From: Balanoglossus misakiensis
Lineage: Eukaryota; Hemichordata
NCBI GenBank assembly: GCA_040954595.2
Contig: CM082595.2
Coordinates: forward strand, 7,936,001 to 8,000,000
Length of the DNA: 64,000 nucleotides
Direction: 5' to 3'
The notes beneath the pieces are model-generated. The model was not told where the DNA came from and searched no databases. It saw only the letters and a list, made by a program, of their open reading frames with translations. Shown here piece after piece: positions 37,117-52,200 of this stretch; within the stretch, counting starts at the first letter, position 1; each line of letters starts with the position of its first letter. A program made the translations under genes and the position numbers.

Positions 37117-37166
37117 GAAGAGAGAGGTGAAAATAATTATGCAGGATACAGACACATTGATTCATG

Positions 37167-37239
37167 CTACACAACCATGTGTATAAAACTATTCAGAATG
37201 AAGACAGTTTCATCAAGCTGAAGTTCAGTTTGTTCCAAC
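37167..37239 (-). CDS. POLR3C: POLR3C exon 12 (residues 511-534 and stop)
   Basis: Acceptor TTCCTTACAG, then LEQTELQLDETVFILNSFI and a TAG stop at 37167-37169. It matches the family C-terminus in position and pattern (xxVDETxFxLxSxI). It is separated from exon 11 by a 3-kb intron filled with retroelement debris. Confidence 0.85.
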
Positions 37240-40200
37240 CTGTAAGGAAAAAATAGAAGAGTTGGTAAAACATGATAGATTTTTCAGAGTTACTAACTAA
37301 AGTTGCTCCAGGTTACCAGATTGTACTACACAAATGTTAAATTCAAGCCTTTAAAATATTTTTGAACAAATTCAAGAACCTTCAGCATCATCATAAATAA
37401 AGATCATTAAATGATGATTATATTATAGCTTAGCCAATACAATTTTTAGAGGTTATAAACAGCCAGCATATATTTGGGAGAAATAATCACCTTGCTTCGC
37501 TCGGTGATTATTTCCTACCAAATATGTTAATTTTCACCTGAGAGAACTTATATCTGTACCAAATATCCAAGCACACTGTTTATAACCTCATTATAATATG
37601 ATTTTGCATGATAAAGATAAACAATTTCATTATTTTAAATCCGTTGTTGGGAATAAATCATGCCAGTTCCAGGGCCTCATTGCTCACTCATCCAGAACAC
37701 GCTCACTGAGCTTGTGCAAATGTGTTCTAGAATTTCTAAAGTAGCGCAATTTTATGCCACCGCCAGTAGGATTTTTAAACTGTGTTCTATTCACGTACAA
37801 CGGACCACAATTCACTTCATACGAATTTGAGTCCTATCTCAAATTTCTTGGTGTTAAGCACAACTTAACAGCTATACAACCCACAAAGCAACGGCGGCGT
37901 AGAATGTCTGAATGCAACCATCAAAGAAGGTTTGAAGACAAGCCTCGTCGAAGGGAAACCGTTCGCTAAGAGTATCCGCACAATATGGCAGAACTATCGA
38001 GTAACACCACACGCGCTTACTCAGAAATCACCAGCTGAACTCATGATAAACCACCAGCTCCGTTTACCACTGGATCAGCTGAAACCACCCACAGATGTTC
38101 AGACACAGAAGACCATTGATTTGTAGTCACGCAACACAGAGGATATTAGAATATTAAATGATGCTATTCAGTTAGCTGGCTTAGGTAGTGATTATAATGC
38201 AAAGGACTTGAGATCTACAGCGGCAATTACAGCTATCACAGCAAACTTTGACCCAGAGATAGTAATGAAAGTAGGGAGATGGAAAACAAGATCACCTTTC
38301 TTTGATCACTATGTCCATAGTAAGACACCTACAACTTACACTGACAATGTACTGCAACTATATAACTTTAGGAACTGTCAGAACGTAGAAAAGTGAAAGA
38401 CTCTCCATTTAGGCATTACATTGTTATTTAATGTTAAAGTTCATTAAAAGTTCTGTTGACTACATCTCAAGTGTTGCGTGATATAAGTTTACAAAAATTG
38501 TAGTCACGCAACACAGAGGGCGCTATCATGTGACCCTACGACCTTATTGTCCTTTGCTTGGTGCGTTGTTTATTCAGATAAGATGTATTTTGAGGTAGAT
38601 TGTTGGAGGAGATGTACTGAGTATATATTGTTATTTAATGTTAAAGTTCATTAAAAGTTCGGTTTACTACATCTCAAGTGTTGCGTGACTTAAGTTTACA
38701 AAAACTGAAATCACAGATTCAGCAGCGTCAGGAAAAGATCAAGACGTATACTGATGTGAAACAACATGCAAAATCAACCACTCTGAAAGTTGGTGACTAC
38801 GTGAGAATTAAGCGACCCAACCGCAGCCACAAATTATCAGCTTCGCTATCTCAACCTCACCGTATAGTCAGACAACTAGGGACGTCAACGTTCAAACTGG
38901 ATGATGGAACAAAATGGAATATCCGACGATTAGCATGTTCTTATCATTGTTCGACATCCACTGCAAAGTGTGATGTGAAATCAGAGCAACCTCCAGGACA
39001 AGACGTACCGTCCGTCTGCCAGCCTATTTGAATGACTATGATCTCTCTTGATATGGACATAGACATGTTTGAGTTTTGAACTGGCTAGGACACTAGCTTT
39101 GACTCAGAGTTTGCAAATTTTTGATGTTTATGAAGTTCATGTTTATTCGTGTTCATGACAATCGTTCTGAAAAGCGTATCATGCTGGAGGAGCCAATATG
39201 TTGTGTTTGGACATTTCGTTAAACATATAAGTAACTTTGCATGGCTGCTTTCCCATGATGCCTGGTGACGACCAGTTTGTATCTTTGTCGTTTAGTTGAC
39301 TCATGTGCAACACGCATTAAAAGTTGTTCTCCGAATATAACTTGTTGTCCGCCTCTGACGAACCCGACACCACAACATGTACACTTGCATGTACATTTTG
39401 TACAGGCTAAAAAATGTACATGCTAAACCACATTGCCCATTTTATATGGTACAGTATGTTACTGATACAGATGACACAATTCTGGTGATATTTGACATAG
39501 CCCCCATAGTCCACGATTCAGACTCTATCTGACTCCACCATAGAAGAGCCGAAATGATGTGAGTTACACGTGTTTAATAAAATTTTCATGTTTAACATAT
39601 CCAAATAGTCCTGATATTCAATCTCTTTCATATTTTGATGATATGACAACTAAACCTGATATAATATACACATGTTTCTAGGAATGAGGTCTGTTAATTA
39701 GAGTAATAATCACCATATAACCACTTTGTCCAGTGACATGACAACAATGAGAAACTAAGTTGACCACAACCAAACTGTACAAGTGATTTTATTAACACTT
39801 CTCCCAGACAACAGAAAGGCAGCACATTGGTATTGTTTTCTGAAGAAAGGGTTACTCACTGCAATAAAAGTTTATGAACAATGTTTCACATTTAAAAGTA
39901 GAAATAATCTATAGACATATTAGATTGAGAGAACATTTGTGTACTGTAGTTTACAAAGCAGCACACTTCCACCTGTACCTTACTGTTTGTACCGTACCAA
40001 CTGTACTAAACTACTACCAAATCCAATCCGTATCGTACATTAGCCGATCCAGACTGAACAAAATAAAATCCATACAGAAAAGAAACAAATCTGTACTGAA
40101 CAGTACACAAACTGACACATACTGTAGAATGTTTCAGAGACACTTTTTGCCATTTGTGAACTATAATTGATGCCAGTATTTGAGCTGAGACATATGTGAA

Positions 40201-43200
40201 CAACATATTAGCAGCAAACAACATGACAGAAACAATTCAATGGTGGACTGCTGTACTTACTTGTTGACTGTATTCTTGAGTTTATTCAGCTGGGCTCTCT
40301 CTGGTGGTGTTATCATCTCTTCAACCTCTGCAGCTTCGTCAGCGTTAGCACCGGTGCTCTGCAGAGATGCAGTGATGGCGTCAACTCGCTGGGATTTCTC
40401 AAGCAGTCTCCTGGTGACAATGAGATACAGACAGAGATGAGGCAGACATTAATTAATGCATCAATTTCAACCAGGAAACATGCAGTGTTACAACAAAATG
40501 GGATGAAAACTAATCTCTCTGGGGTCTGCAGAAACGCTTGCCGCATGACCTAGATGTGTATACATAACGTCTGTGCAGAGGAAACAATTGAGTTCACTAT
40601 AATTTGTTTTCTCTGTTTGCTTTGAAATTTAGGATACAATTTCATAACACATACATGTATATGTGCTACTTTTATTCAATTCTGATATCAGAAACCTTCA
40701 ATATTTGGCGAGTTTTTGTTTCTAAATTTCTTTGTTTTCGGTTAGCAAATCTTCTCCTAAACCAATTGTCCAGTTGTTTTGAAAGTTATGGTTTACAAGG
40801 AGTTGTTACCCCCAACTTAGACATGTTTACATAACTTTAATATGCCAGCTGTTACAGAGACTACCAGCTATTAAATTTTTAATTACCAGTGGTAGGTCAG
40901 TCAGTGTCTTTGTCTGTCTGTGTGTCTGTTCCAGGGCTGACTGAATGAAGTTGCTTGCCATATGTCTGTGTACAGACAATTTTGGTCAAAATAAATTTTT
41001 CTAGCACCACTTATAAGACTGCCATGACACATGACAGTATTTTGGGCATGTTCCTTGTTAATTATTTTTCATTCCATATTTCTATATGATTAGATCATAT
41101 CTGCTTGCAATGTCACCTGTAATTTTTATTCTGGTGTATCCCTATTTCTGCGTAATCCTCAAATGGGACCACAGTGTCCTTGACGCCATTTTTGTTACTT
41201 ACTTGTTTTCATTATTGTCACGATCTCTCCTGGCTATCATATTCATCTGAGCTTTGTAACATCTTTCCAACAGCATCCTGCTTACTTCATTCAAATTGAC
41301 AGAAAACAAATAAATGGTTCTGGATGGAGCATGGTCTGGTGTGCGTGGGATTTCCTGCAGCGCCACAATGTGCTCTGAAAACATGCTGTACAGCAGTTCC
41401 TTTGCTTCTTTGGCTGGTATCATGGCAAATTCCTCAACCTGCCAAATTAGTAGAAAATGTACAAAATGTTTGAGTACTTCCTCATTGCATTGTTCTCATT
41501 TGTAGGTTAATTAGTACTGCTACCAATAATTTGTGTGTATTATAATAGATGACACAGACACGTTAGAATATTGTCATTTTCCTTATATTGCTTTTCAAAG
41601 AATGTAAAAACCAAATATAGACAGAAAACAGTGTGTTCATATGCTTTTTCTGCTAGGGGGTCTCAAAGACTGTGGAAAATGCCAAGTCAGCACATTCCTC
41701 ACACTGCTATAAATGCTATAGTTTTCCTATGGTGAAAATATCTGTAGAGCTCTATCAGAAAATCAAAGTGCGGGGACATAGTGTTTTCTTTATATTAATT
41801 AGTACTACTCCTTTTTTGGCACCTGTTGCGAAAATTTCAAGAAAATGACAATATTGTAATACTGTTTTCTCAAAATTCTACATGTAAAGCTATGGAATGT
41901 GATAACAAAAATTCAACATCAAATAAAAAAAAGTTTGCATTCAATCAAGAAAGTTAAGACCTCCATGCTGGGATTGGACTTTGTGTCACAAAATCTCAAA
42001 ATGTTTGTGACAATTACCAGTAAAAGACACAATATGATAGCCATAAAAAGGCGACAAAAATATTTCCATGTTAGCAATCACACAACTAGCAAAGAGATGT
42101 CTGTTAGCATTTCCACTTCTCAGAAATTTACTGGATTTCCTGTTCAGAAATTATCATATTTCTCATGTAAGAGCCCCTTCTCAGGAAAAGGCCAATCCTA
42201 ATTCATAGTGAATTTTTCCAGTTTTTTCTTATACAAATTTAGTGTGCATAAATCATCCAATTTTAGTTGTAAATAAATAATATGAGGTTATTACGAAAAT
42301 ACCGTATGCACGAGGACATTAGCGCCAAGTATCGCCCGACGCGTAGCGGAGGGCGATGCGCTGCGCTAATGTCCGAGTGCATACTTTGCGGTATTTTCGT
42401 AATAACATTATTATTATACATTTTACATCTCCGTTAGTTCTTGTGTTGCATGTTACTTGGCTTTCAAAACGCCCAAAATGCCGATACAATCGATCGAAAA
42501 CCGTTCAGTTGACTCAGTGAGCAGCCATCTTTCTTTTTTGTTTACGTGTGCGCATGTGCGTTGGAGTGGGGGCGCCTTGAAACTGTCCGCATAACAACGC
42601 ATACCTGTACACGGTGAGTTGGGGCGCCTTGAAACTCAAAACTTATTTAACGCGCGTTCCATACGTACCGTTCCGTACGGCTTTTTATTGCACGCCAAAA
42701 TCTATTGTTCTCGGCACTAGATGTATAATAAATTATCATATTCTTAGCTTGTGGACTTCAGCAAACCTGCCATATGACAATTCTCTCGACCTTAAATAGG
42801 TTTTTGGCTACCTAGGTTGGTTATAAAAATCTCACATGGTCGACACAATTTCAAGATGGCCTATTCTTGCCATGTTTGAAGAATAGGAGTTCATAAGCTA
42901 AAGTGATGGTGGGTCATTCTGAAACTTTTTAACAGAAAAAATAACAAAATGTGAAAAAAAAGTTTAATGAGTTTAATATGGTAACTACAAAGACAGACAT
43001 GTTTGACCAAAGGAAGTCATGAAATACAGTAAACATATCATTTCTTCTATCTCTTACTACAGTGGGTTGTCGACTTTTCGACCAGAATGCAATGTGATTT
43101 GAACCCCTAGCACAAAGTGAAAACCTATTTAAGGCAGCCACAATTTTGTAACATACTAAAGTGAGTGCTTGGGCAATAGCCGAAATGGAATTTTCACAGT

Positions 43201-46200
43201 GACTGTACTTCATAATATTACATGTATCAAAATACTCACCATTTGATTTTTTTTTCAAAAATGCTATTCTCACCTGTTTTTGTTCCAAATGCTTTTTGAG
43301 TAATAACAATCTGAAGATCCTGAAACATTTTGATCCAAATCTTTCTTGTACAACAGACTCCACATGAGCAGTGCATAATACCTTGATTGCCTTATAAATA
43401 TCTGGGTACGTGTCAGGAACTATACAATTCATTTTATGTTTTACTGTGGAAGTAGGAAGACATGGCCCTCACTAGTTTAGGTTCTTGTCAACCTGTGGTG
43501 ACATTATTTGTTTCTATCAAGATTTTATTGACCAAATAGAGGTGTTTCTGGCCCTCTATACTCACAACAGCTCTCAACACTGGTGGTATGTGATCATATT
43601 GTTAGCCCTTTTCTTTCTGTGTCACTGCCAGGATTTGCTCCAATTATACTCCAATCTCATTGCTTCTAATGTGAATTGTGACCAACACACACAACAAGTG
43701 AGTAGGAGTATTAAAGCCCAATATGTTGCAACGTTTTGCACATTTTAACGATAAAATACTGCAATCTTTCCTGTATCCATAACCAACAGATGACACTGTT
43801 TTGAAACGCATGTGTACATACCACGATAGTTGTGAACTCTTGCAATGGGTGGCTGAATAAAGTGGTGCAGCACCCAGTTATCATTTTACTTGACATTTAA
43901 ACTGATAGGGCATTTCATAATGTTTCAGGAATTTGAACAAGAAATTGCAGTTTAGCAGTAGCTACACAAATCAAACATATAGCATCAAACTGAAAACACA
44001 GCAGACAGTCACAGCTATAGATGGAGCTTTAAAAGGATCTAAGGTTGAGAGTAAAATCATGAAAAATATTGTACAAAGTAACAGCTCATGGGGCTATAAA
44101 CATCACCAGGCGTAAAAAGACAGCAAATTTTCACCACCATTTTATTTGTGATATCACAAAGGATACTTATGGCATACATTCCACCACCACTCTCTCCACA
44201 TTTGTTGACAATCTCCATCTGAAAATAAAAATTAAAAACAGAGGCAGAAAACTGCAGCTTCAAAATTCACGATGATAAAAACACAAACTGCACACTATCA
44301 AAGAGAAACATCTTACCATTAAAGAATCAATAGCTTTTGGCAGTTTTTACAGTTGAGAATCATAAAAATTAAGAATGGAAGAAAACAGCCTCATCCAAAG
44401 GCTGTTTTCTTGCAGCCTGATGTGAAGTACATATTTCCATGGCTTGCATGGATATCGATGATGAAGATGCAGATTTGTCATTTTTGTTTCAAAGTGATTT
44501 CACAAAAGCAAAGTTTGAAGTCGACGAGATTTTTCATGAGAAGTTTACTGCTTATGGATGCGCACTCACCAAATTTCAATGTGAAATGTAGAACTTATAT
44601 TTTACAGAGGAAGATCAGAAATTAACACCGATTCACTGTGTTTGAGCAGACTGGAACAATTTTAGTTTCATAAAATCACTGATTCACTGTGTTTGAGCAG
44701 ACTGGAACAATTTTAGTTTCATAAAATCATTAAAATATTGAAAAAAGGCAGCTATTAGAGGCTTTTATACAACATTTATACTGAGAGTAATCAAGTACCT
44801 GATCATCAGCAAGCAACTTCAGATACTGATCGAATGTAGACCTTGGAAACTTGAGTTCTTTGGGCAAAGCTGCATAGATTTCATGGCTTGACATTGGTGT
44901 TGTGAGCAAGGCCTTTGGGTCTGTAGTCACTTCACTGATGCGTAGCATTGTCCGTACAACTTCCCCTGCTATCTATTGTGTAAGAAGAGAAATCAATGGC
45001 TCTCATAATACAATGTATACAGCAAAATTTGTCGACAAGCGGGATGGAAGGTGTGTGTGGTCCACCGTTGATTCACTATATATCCACATGTAGAATATCA
45101 CAAACGGTGTCTTGTATCAAACATAATAAGTGGAAAAATGGACAGCCAGAGAGACACTTTGTCCCAATTGTTGGATTTCAGTGATTTGTCGTGCATTTCA
45201 TTTTATTCTGAGAGCATGTTGAAATACTTGGAATTTGTTGTGCAAACACCAACCGTAAATGTAATTGCCTATGTCATTGTTGGGAAATATAGTATTGAAT
45301 TCAGTTACAAGTACATGTATCAGTGTTTTTGTCTGAGATATTTCTGGTAAAAAGGGAAAAATAGAATCTCACACCCCCAAGGATCTGGGATCGTATTTCT
45401 CACACTCGTAGGGGATATTTTTGTTAAGAAAGGGAAATTAATTCATTTAAGCATTCTAGCATTTTCCTTCAGTTGGCTGCCTATCTGTCCTTTGAAAATA
45501 AACAATCGCACGAAAAAACTGTTTCATGGCAGTTCCAAAATAATCTGCGCTCCTGTTAGAAATTAGCAATGTTTTTTGTCAATCAACAGGTACTTCGTAA
45601 AGCTTGTGCAATCAATCTGTCAACATCCATGATTTATCACCAAAGTTTGTTTAACCACCCCCCTCATACACTTTTTAAGGTTCCAGCTTGCAGGTCGAAC
45701 AGGCATAAACATTCAGCTTTTAAATGATATTTGGCTGGCTTCTAGCTGTATTGTCTCACTTGTGGCGTTGTCACTGATACGATACTTAGGGGTTATTACA
45801 CGAATTTTGGTAGATTACGTGTCGTATTAACCCCTTTATCATACATGAAATTTGAACCAGGCCCCTGGGATCACGGCCGCAGCCTATAGCCAAGTGAGAC
45901 AGGGCGATGCGATCAGGTGATCAATGTGTAGGCCGTAGTATTATTCTAAGGGGGTTGGCAGCTTTCATTACGATGGGCACATCCCCATTCTAAATAAAAT
46001 TGTCCAGTACGTTCTGTTTCAAAATATCATGTTAACAATTATTTCACATTGAGAATTCTGCAGAAGTAAAAATGATACATTCAACATGGCAAAACCGCCA
46101 GCTTTGAAAACTTTATTACAGCTTCTAATAACCGAATTTTACAACACCCCTCTCCACTAGAGTTCTATGCCCCGTATGTCGCTCGCGCGCACAGCGAACT

Positions 46201-49200
46201 GTCGCGCCGATCACTGAGTCATGCTGTGTGATGATTTCAGCCCGTTCTCAAAAATACTTCGCGACACGGACGTTATATTTCACTCGATGAAATACCGTAC
46301 ATCTTCAATGCGAGAACAATAGAAAGTGCCAAATACAGGCGTTGCATATATGATAATTATGAAATGTCCTTCATTCATTAAGGTGATGGGGAGGGGGGTT
46401 AAAGATCAATTCGTTTAGTGAACCTTACTTTCACACTTATTTTAGTTACTACAATTTTCCGTTTGTTTTTATTAAAGCAAAAACAAAGAATCAAGCAGCA
46501 TTTGGCCTCTCACTTTCGTAGTTACCTTATTCTTATTCGATTTGATTGATTTACTCCAATAATCTGACTGATGCATGAAATCAGAGGCAAACATTACTCA
46601 ACATCTATAGCCAAACTGCAACATTGTTCATTATTTCAGATGTCAACAGTAAGTTTTTTTACACTTTTGAACTTTCATAACATAACACATTAAAACACGG
46701 TAATTACATGTAAATGTTAATCCGAGTTGACATCAATGCTTTTACGGTAATCAAATGATTTTAATTTGTTACATGCTAAAAGAATTTCTTGTACCAAACA
46801 GATTTTTTTTATAAAATCATAACTTTCGCCATGTAGTCACCATATCACATCTGACTGGTACAACCCACTGAGATTGAAATGCCCACCACCCCCATAATCT
46901 CTGAATGTTGAAAAATTCATATTGTTTTCACTCCTCAGACAGATTAAACCACAGCTAAATGGGGATGAACATGTCAAATGATGACTCACTTTATCTACTC
47001 TTGCAGCTACAGCTTCAATGACAATCTGATCACGGATGTGTTGATGGAATCTCTCATGATTGACCGACCAGTAGATACCATTATCTGCAGCAACCTGGAG
47101 GCAGAAAATAACCACATGATGGTTTAACAGTGACAATACTTCCAAGACACCCTCATACATTGATAGGCAAAAGTAAATAGCTAAACATTTTATTTGTGTC
47201 ACTGGTGTTTGATTAACAGCATTGTCTCATTCTCGTGAACCAGAGCCATCAATTTCCACTCGGGGAAAAGAAGGCTCTGGTATATTATGCAGGGAAAGTC
47301 TCTATTTAAGACAGTCTTCGGACTGAGCGCAAAGTGGGCATGTCTATTATCACTCATTAAGTATTCAAAAAGGCTGACAACTTTCTCGAGTGTCCAGAAA
47401 ATTATGGGTGTTAAACAAAAATTACAAGTAGCAGTGTGTCCAACACGTAAAATATCCAGCGAGCTAAGCTTTTAACAAAGCTGACATTTAATTATCTTAC
47501 TCGCTGTGTCATATCCAAAAACCGACAAAAATTTTTACAAAAATTAACTTGAATTTACCAGCCCGCTGCAAATTGCAGGGCGATACCTATGGAATTGACC
47601 AAAATTTGACAGATCATGGTTCCTAAAAATGGTTTAGATGCAATATATGCACACATTCAGCAAGCAGCGAAACCTGCAGATTCCCAGACGATAGGCTCTG
47701 ACTAACAAACCTCAAGCAAATGACAAGAAAACCGTAATATCTCAATGACTTTCAGTCTGCGACTAATGACCCCAAAATGCTATGAACTTGTGAATACACC
47801 AACCAGTGGGTGTTATTTAGTGCACGTGATATGCTAAATAGCGTTACTATTTCTATGACGCCATGGTAACGTAAACAACATGCGTCAATCTCCCGCCAAG
47901 AAAGGCCTGCAGCCTCCACACTTAATTGCTCAAAATTTATTCATTACATCCAAGTTTGTAGTAAATAAATATCTGAATTTTTATATGTCAAGAAAAGGGC
48001 ATTGGTATCCTTGTGTCAAAGACTGACCCATGTGATTACAATACACACATGAGGGGTAATTCTGCGTGGTTAATCGCGGTTCTTACAGAAGTCAGAGGAA
48101 GGAAATATGCGTTTTTGTTCCACATGAATCTTTTTTTCACGGTTGGGGTCTATTTTCGCTGATTGTGGGATACATGATAACTACAAGCATTTCCCTTGAA
48201 ATTGGTGATAAATTCACAAAACCGTTGACAAATGACATGGTGCATGCATCCACACGAGGTATCAGTGTTCGATCGGTGTGATTACGAAATAACAACATGT
48301 ATCGTAAGTATTTTGGGCACTGCGGACGATTGCATCTGATAAATGATTGATTGAAGGCCCACAAACATTCATAACCAAAATATCAACAAACCACGTTTTA
48401 TGCCTCACTTCATGTGACTGGATATTTTTATAGAGGCTTAGCACAAGCAAAAATAGGTTCGTACATTGTGTGATAGCTGTAAGGACGCGTATAATCTATT
48501 ATAGTGCAAGTCTACTTGAAATTCCCCTGACTGGTTCAACAGTCTTTGTGATCGGCTGAGCCCTAGAATCCACTGAAGTCTGTGGATAAAAAGTGGACTT
48601 GAGCACATGCATTTACATGAAAACCAGGACCAGTCTCAGACTGCATTCCGGGAAAACAGGGAGTCACAGTTTGTGATCCCATATTGTACTTTTAGGAGCT
48701 GTACATACAAGTACCTGACGTGTTTAGCAGACTCAACCTCTTCTCAAACAACGGAGTGCTCTTAGAGTTTGGCTTCTGCATTCACACATGAGAACTTGAC
48801 TGACTGCATTATGACACAGCTGGATATAAAATATTTTCCGGTGGATTTTTCAATTCACATACCTTTCATCTGTATACACTTGACAGAGAGTGAGTTCTTA
48901 CCTGACGTAAGCTCTGTTATCTTTTTTGGCTTATATCCTCATACAATAAAGCCCTAAAAGTTGCCACATTTAGCATATTTTTAATGATACTAAAGTATAC
49001 CAATCTTTTTATCTTTCCCCAATAGACTATACTATTTTGCATTTGTGGAGATTTCAATACCCATGTGCACATACCAAGATAGTTGTGTACTCTTGCAATG
49101 GGCAGCCAAATAAACAGGTGTGTCACCCCTTTATTATTTAACTTGTTCATATTTAAATATACAGCCTTAATAATCAGAGGTCGATAATTTGTCTGTATAC

Positions 49201-52200
49201 CCACCAGTAAGCTCAATTAAATGGACCAATCTCAATTTGAAAGTAAAATCATTAAAATAAATGCAAAAAAAAGGCACTATTAGGGCTTTAACTCAATTAA
49301 CAGGTCTTACCTCACCAAAGTCCTCAGACATTGTTGAATCGGTTCTTTGTCGTTTGGTCCGCTGCCTAACTTCTTCATCTATTGATCGTTTCCTTTTGTG
49401 GGTTTGAGATTGACCTATAGAAATATATGATTTCGTTAAAATTATAAAATTGAATCAAACTATAGATGCAGTGATAGAATTAGGGTCAGATTCAAGTTCC
49501 ACATCCCTGTTATAAATATCTTCAGTATGTCAAGTGTTCTATGCCGGGGGTGTTGCTGAGTTCAACAGTTGATTGAAATTATTATCCCCCCAAAAAAGGA
49601 AGTTTCTTCCGCCTGCCCAAAGTAGGCAGATGTGGAAGAAGGTTTCCCTACCCACTGTCAGAACTTTTTGAGATCTGAAGGATGAGTGTTTAAAGCGGCA
49701 TATGTTCTCACAACTGAATATGTTTCCTAATTAAACAATTCTGAGCAGAGCCAAAAGTTCCATTGTTTTGTCCCTTCTTTTCACCCAATTTGCTGTATTT
49801 TCCCAATCTCTGAACAAACTATGGTCGCTGCCATCTTGTCTGTTGTTAGGACATCACACTGCCTTATGGCATTGACTGTATACAATTTTTGTATCCACGA
49901 TCTTTGGTTTGGCACATGCGCATAAGATGATCATCACCCCATAACATACCACGCAAGTTTATTGACAACTGCCATGTTGTATATGAGGCAGACAATGTTA
50001 TAACACACCATGCAGTGAACCCTCAATCATGATTCGTCAATAGGACGTCACGTGACCTTAGTCATATCGAACTGTTCCCCAGGGCATCAGTTTGATCGGT
50101 TTGGTGTGTTATAAAACACACGATGACTGACATATTCAGGTAACAGTGTATTTTTTATTACCTCGGGACTGCCAGTCACACCAAAACAGCCTGTTTTCCC
50201 TCGGGCTATGCCCTCGAGAAAACAAGACTGTTTTAGTTGTGACTAGCAGCGCCCTAAGTCATCAAAATACACTGTCAGTCATCATGTGTATACTGATCAA
50301 CCTCGCAAGGTGTCTGGGATCATGTCACCCGAGTGATCGAAACAGCACATCTCCCTGACTACTGAATGACATATGAAACCAGAGAGGAGGATATATTTTG
50401 TGGCAATCTACATATAATCCTAATTGGTCGTTGGCTCACAAAGAGAAATCAGCAAACAAAGAGAAGTCGGCTGTACATGTAGTCAAAGTATCGGGTTGGG
50501 AGTTGAGTATTAAAAGTCCCAGTACCAGTATAAAATCTATGCAGGAAATCACAGCACAGACGATGTTTCAACAAAAAAATTCGCTAAAACACCTTTTATT
50601 CATTCACGAATATCGCAAATTTACCCAGCAAAGTGATTTGCTACATGTATATGTTGGTTTACTGAAGTGTAAACATCAAGTTTGGGACGCAAACATTTTG
50701 GCAAAACCTTATATACATGCATGTAGATACAGCAGATCAAACTATTTCATATTATAGACATAATTAAAAGCATGTGTGGGATTATTTTAAACTTAATTAC
50801 TTAAGTAGATGACTACCCAGATACAGTGCGTGGTTTTCAAATTCCATAGCCTTACATGTAGAATTTGAAAATAACAGTGTTACACAGTGTTAAAATTTTG
50901 TCATTTTCTTGAAATGTTCACAAAAGTTGCCAAAAGATGTGTATTATTAAATGATATAAAGAAAACACTATGTCACCACAGATATTTTCACCACAGGAAA
51001 ACCATAGCATTAGGAGTGCAGGAAAAATGCATTTTCCACAAAATTTGAGCCCCCCCCCCCCCTCCCCCAACTGGAAAAGTAGCACAGGAACACTCTTCAT
51101 ATTTGGTTTTAACATTCATTGATAAACAAAATATATAAATATCAGGAAAATGACAATATTCTAACTTTTGAGTAATGAAACTCTTACCTCCTTCCATCAT
51201 GCACATTGGTATTTCATACAAATCTTTTTCACTGATATCCAAGTCTGGCAATGGTGATTGGCTGGATCCACTATCCACAGGTAGATTTGCAATTCTTTGA
51301 ACAAAGTGAGTGTTCACCAAGTCAATGAACTTGTCCCTCACAAAGCTCTCTTCAATTTTATTATTATCTGGAAATATTGACAGAACAATTAGTCAGGAGT
51401 TGATTGCAAGCAACTTGCAAAACAAATTCTACATAGAAAATATTCATATTAATATTAGAAATACCGTAAATTCTCGCAATTAAGCGCCACCCATGATTAG
51501 GCGCCAGTGATACCTGACTTTGCTACTTTTTACTTAAAATTAAGCGCCAGGAATTTTTTTGAGGTGTGTGGACTTACGTGAATCACGGGGCTTGCTGCGT
51601 GAATAATAATGGACCTGAACAGACAATGCTTTCTTTGGGCTGATGTGCTATTTATTTACACGATGAAATCGGGCACATGTCAACCTCCTAATTTATGTAA
51701 ATTATTATTCACTGCAAAAGACACCACCCAAGTTTGACCATATGGCCAGGGCTTTGAAATAATAGGACTAGTTTCAAGTTGTGAATGTTTGCGGTATTAA
51801 TTTTCTCATGAGTATTCACGCAACCTTGCCTGACCTTACATGTGTGAGAGCATGATGACAAAGACGCACTTGGACTAAACCACTATACGTCAGTAGATTT
51901 TGTTGATGTTTCAGCCAGCATACTGTAATGCTGCTCGTAGTATTCACTTCGTTGACAACTTTTTATTTCTGGAATATTTATTAGACAATACATTGAACTG
52001 ACTGTATTTGAATAGAAAATGTTAAAACTTTACATATGAATTTGAAACAGCCATTCATTCACTGCGGACAACCCCCTTACGAGAAAACTGATTGGAACGT
52101 CCCAAATCATTTGCATATGAATCAACAGGGTACAGTATACAGGGCGATCAATGAATAAGCGCCACCGATTTTTGAAAAGGCAAATTTCTGCCTTTGTTTA

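Larger units (their letters stand above)
37754..39028 (+). pseudogene. Gypsy-like integrase fragment, split and frameshifted
   Basis: Frames joined across shifts show NGPQFTSYEFESYLKFLGV of the integrase catalytic core, a degraded region, then WQNYRVTPHALTQKSPAEL. After two inserted elements (38125-38690) comes the integrase C-terminus with VGDYVRIKRPNRSHKLS and a GPY/F-like end. The first catalytic Asp region and everything upstream (gag, protease, RT) are absent. It lies antisense within the last intron of POLR3C. A dead fragment. Confidence 0.7.

Noticed and set aside
42929-43432. 167-residue minus-strand frame as a single-exon gene
   Set aside because: Only 43401-43274 is coding (POLR3C exon 9); the rest is intron read-through.
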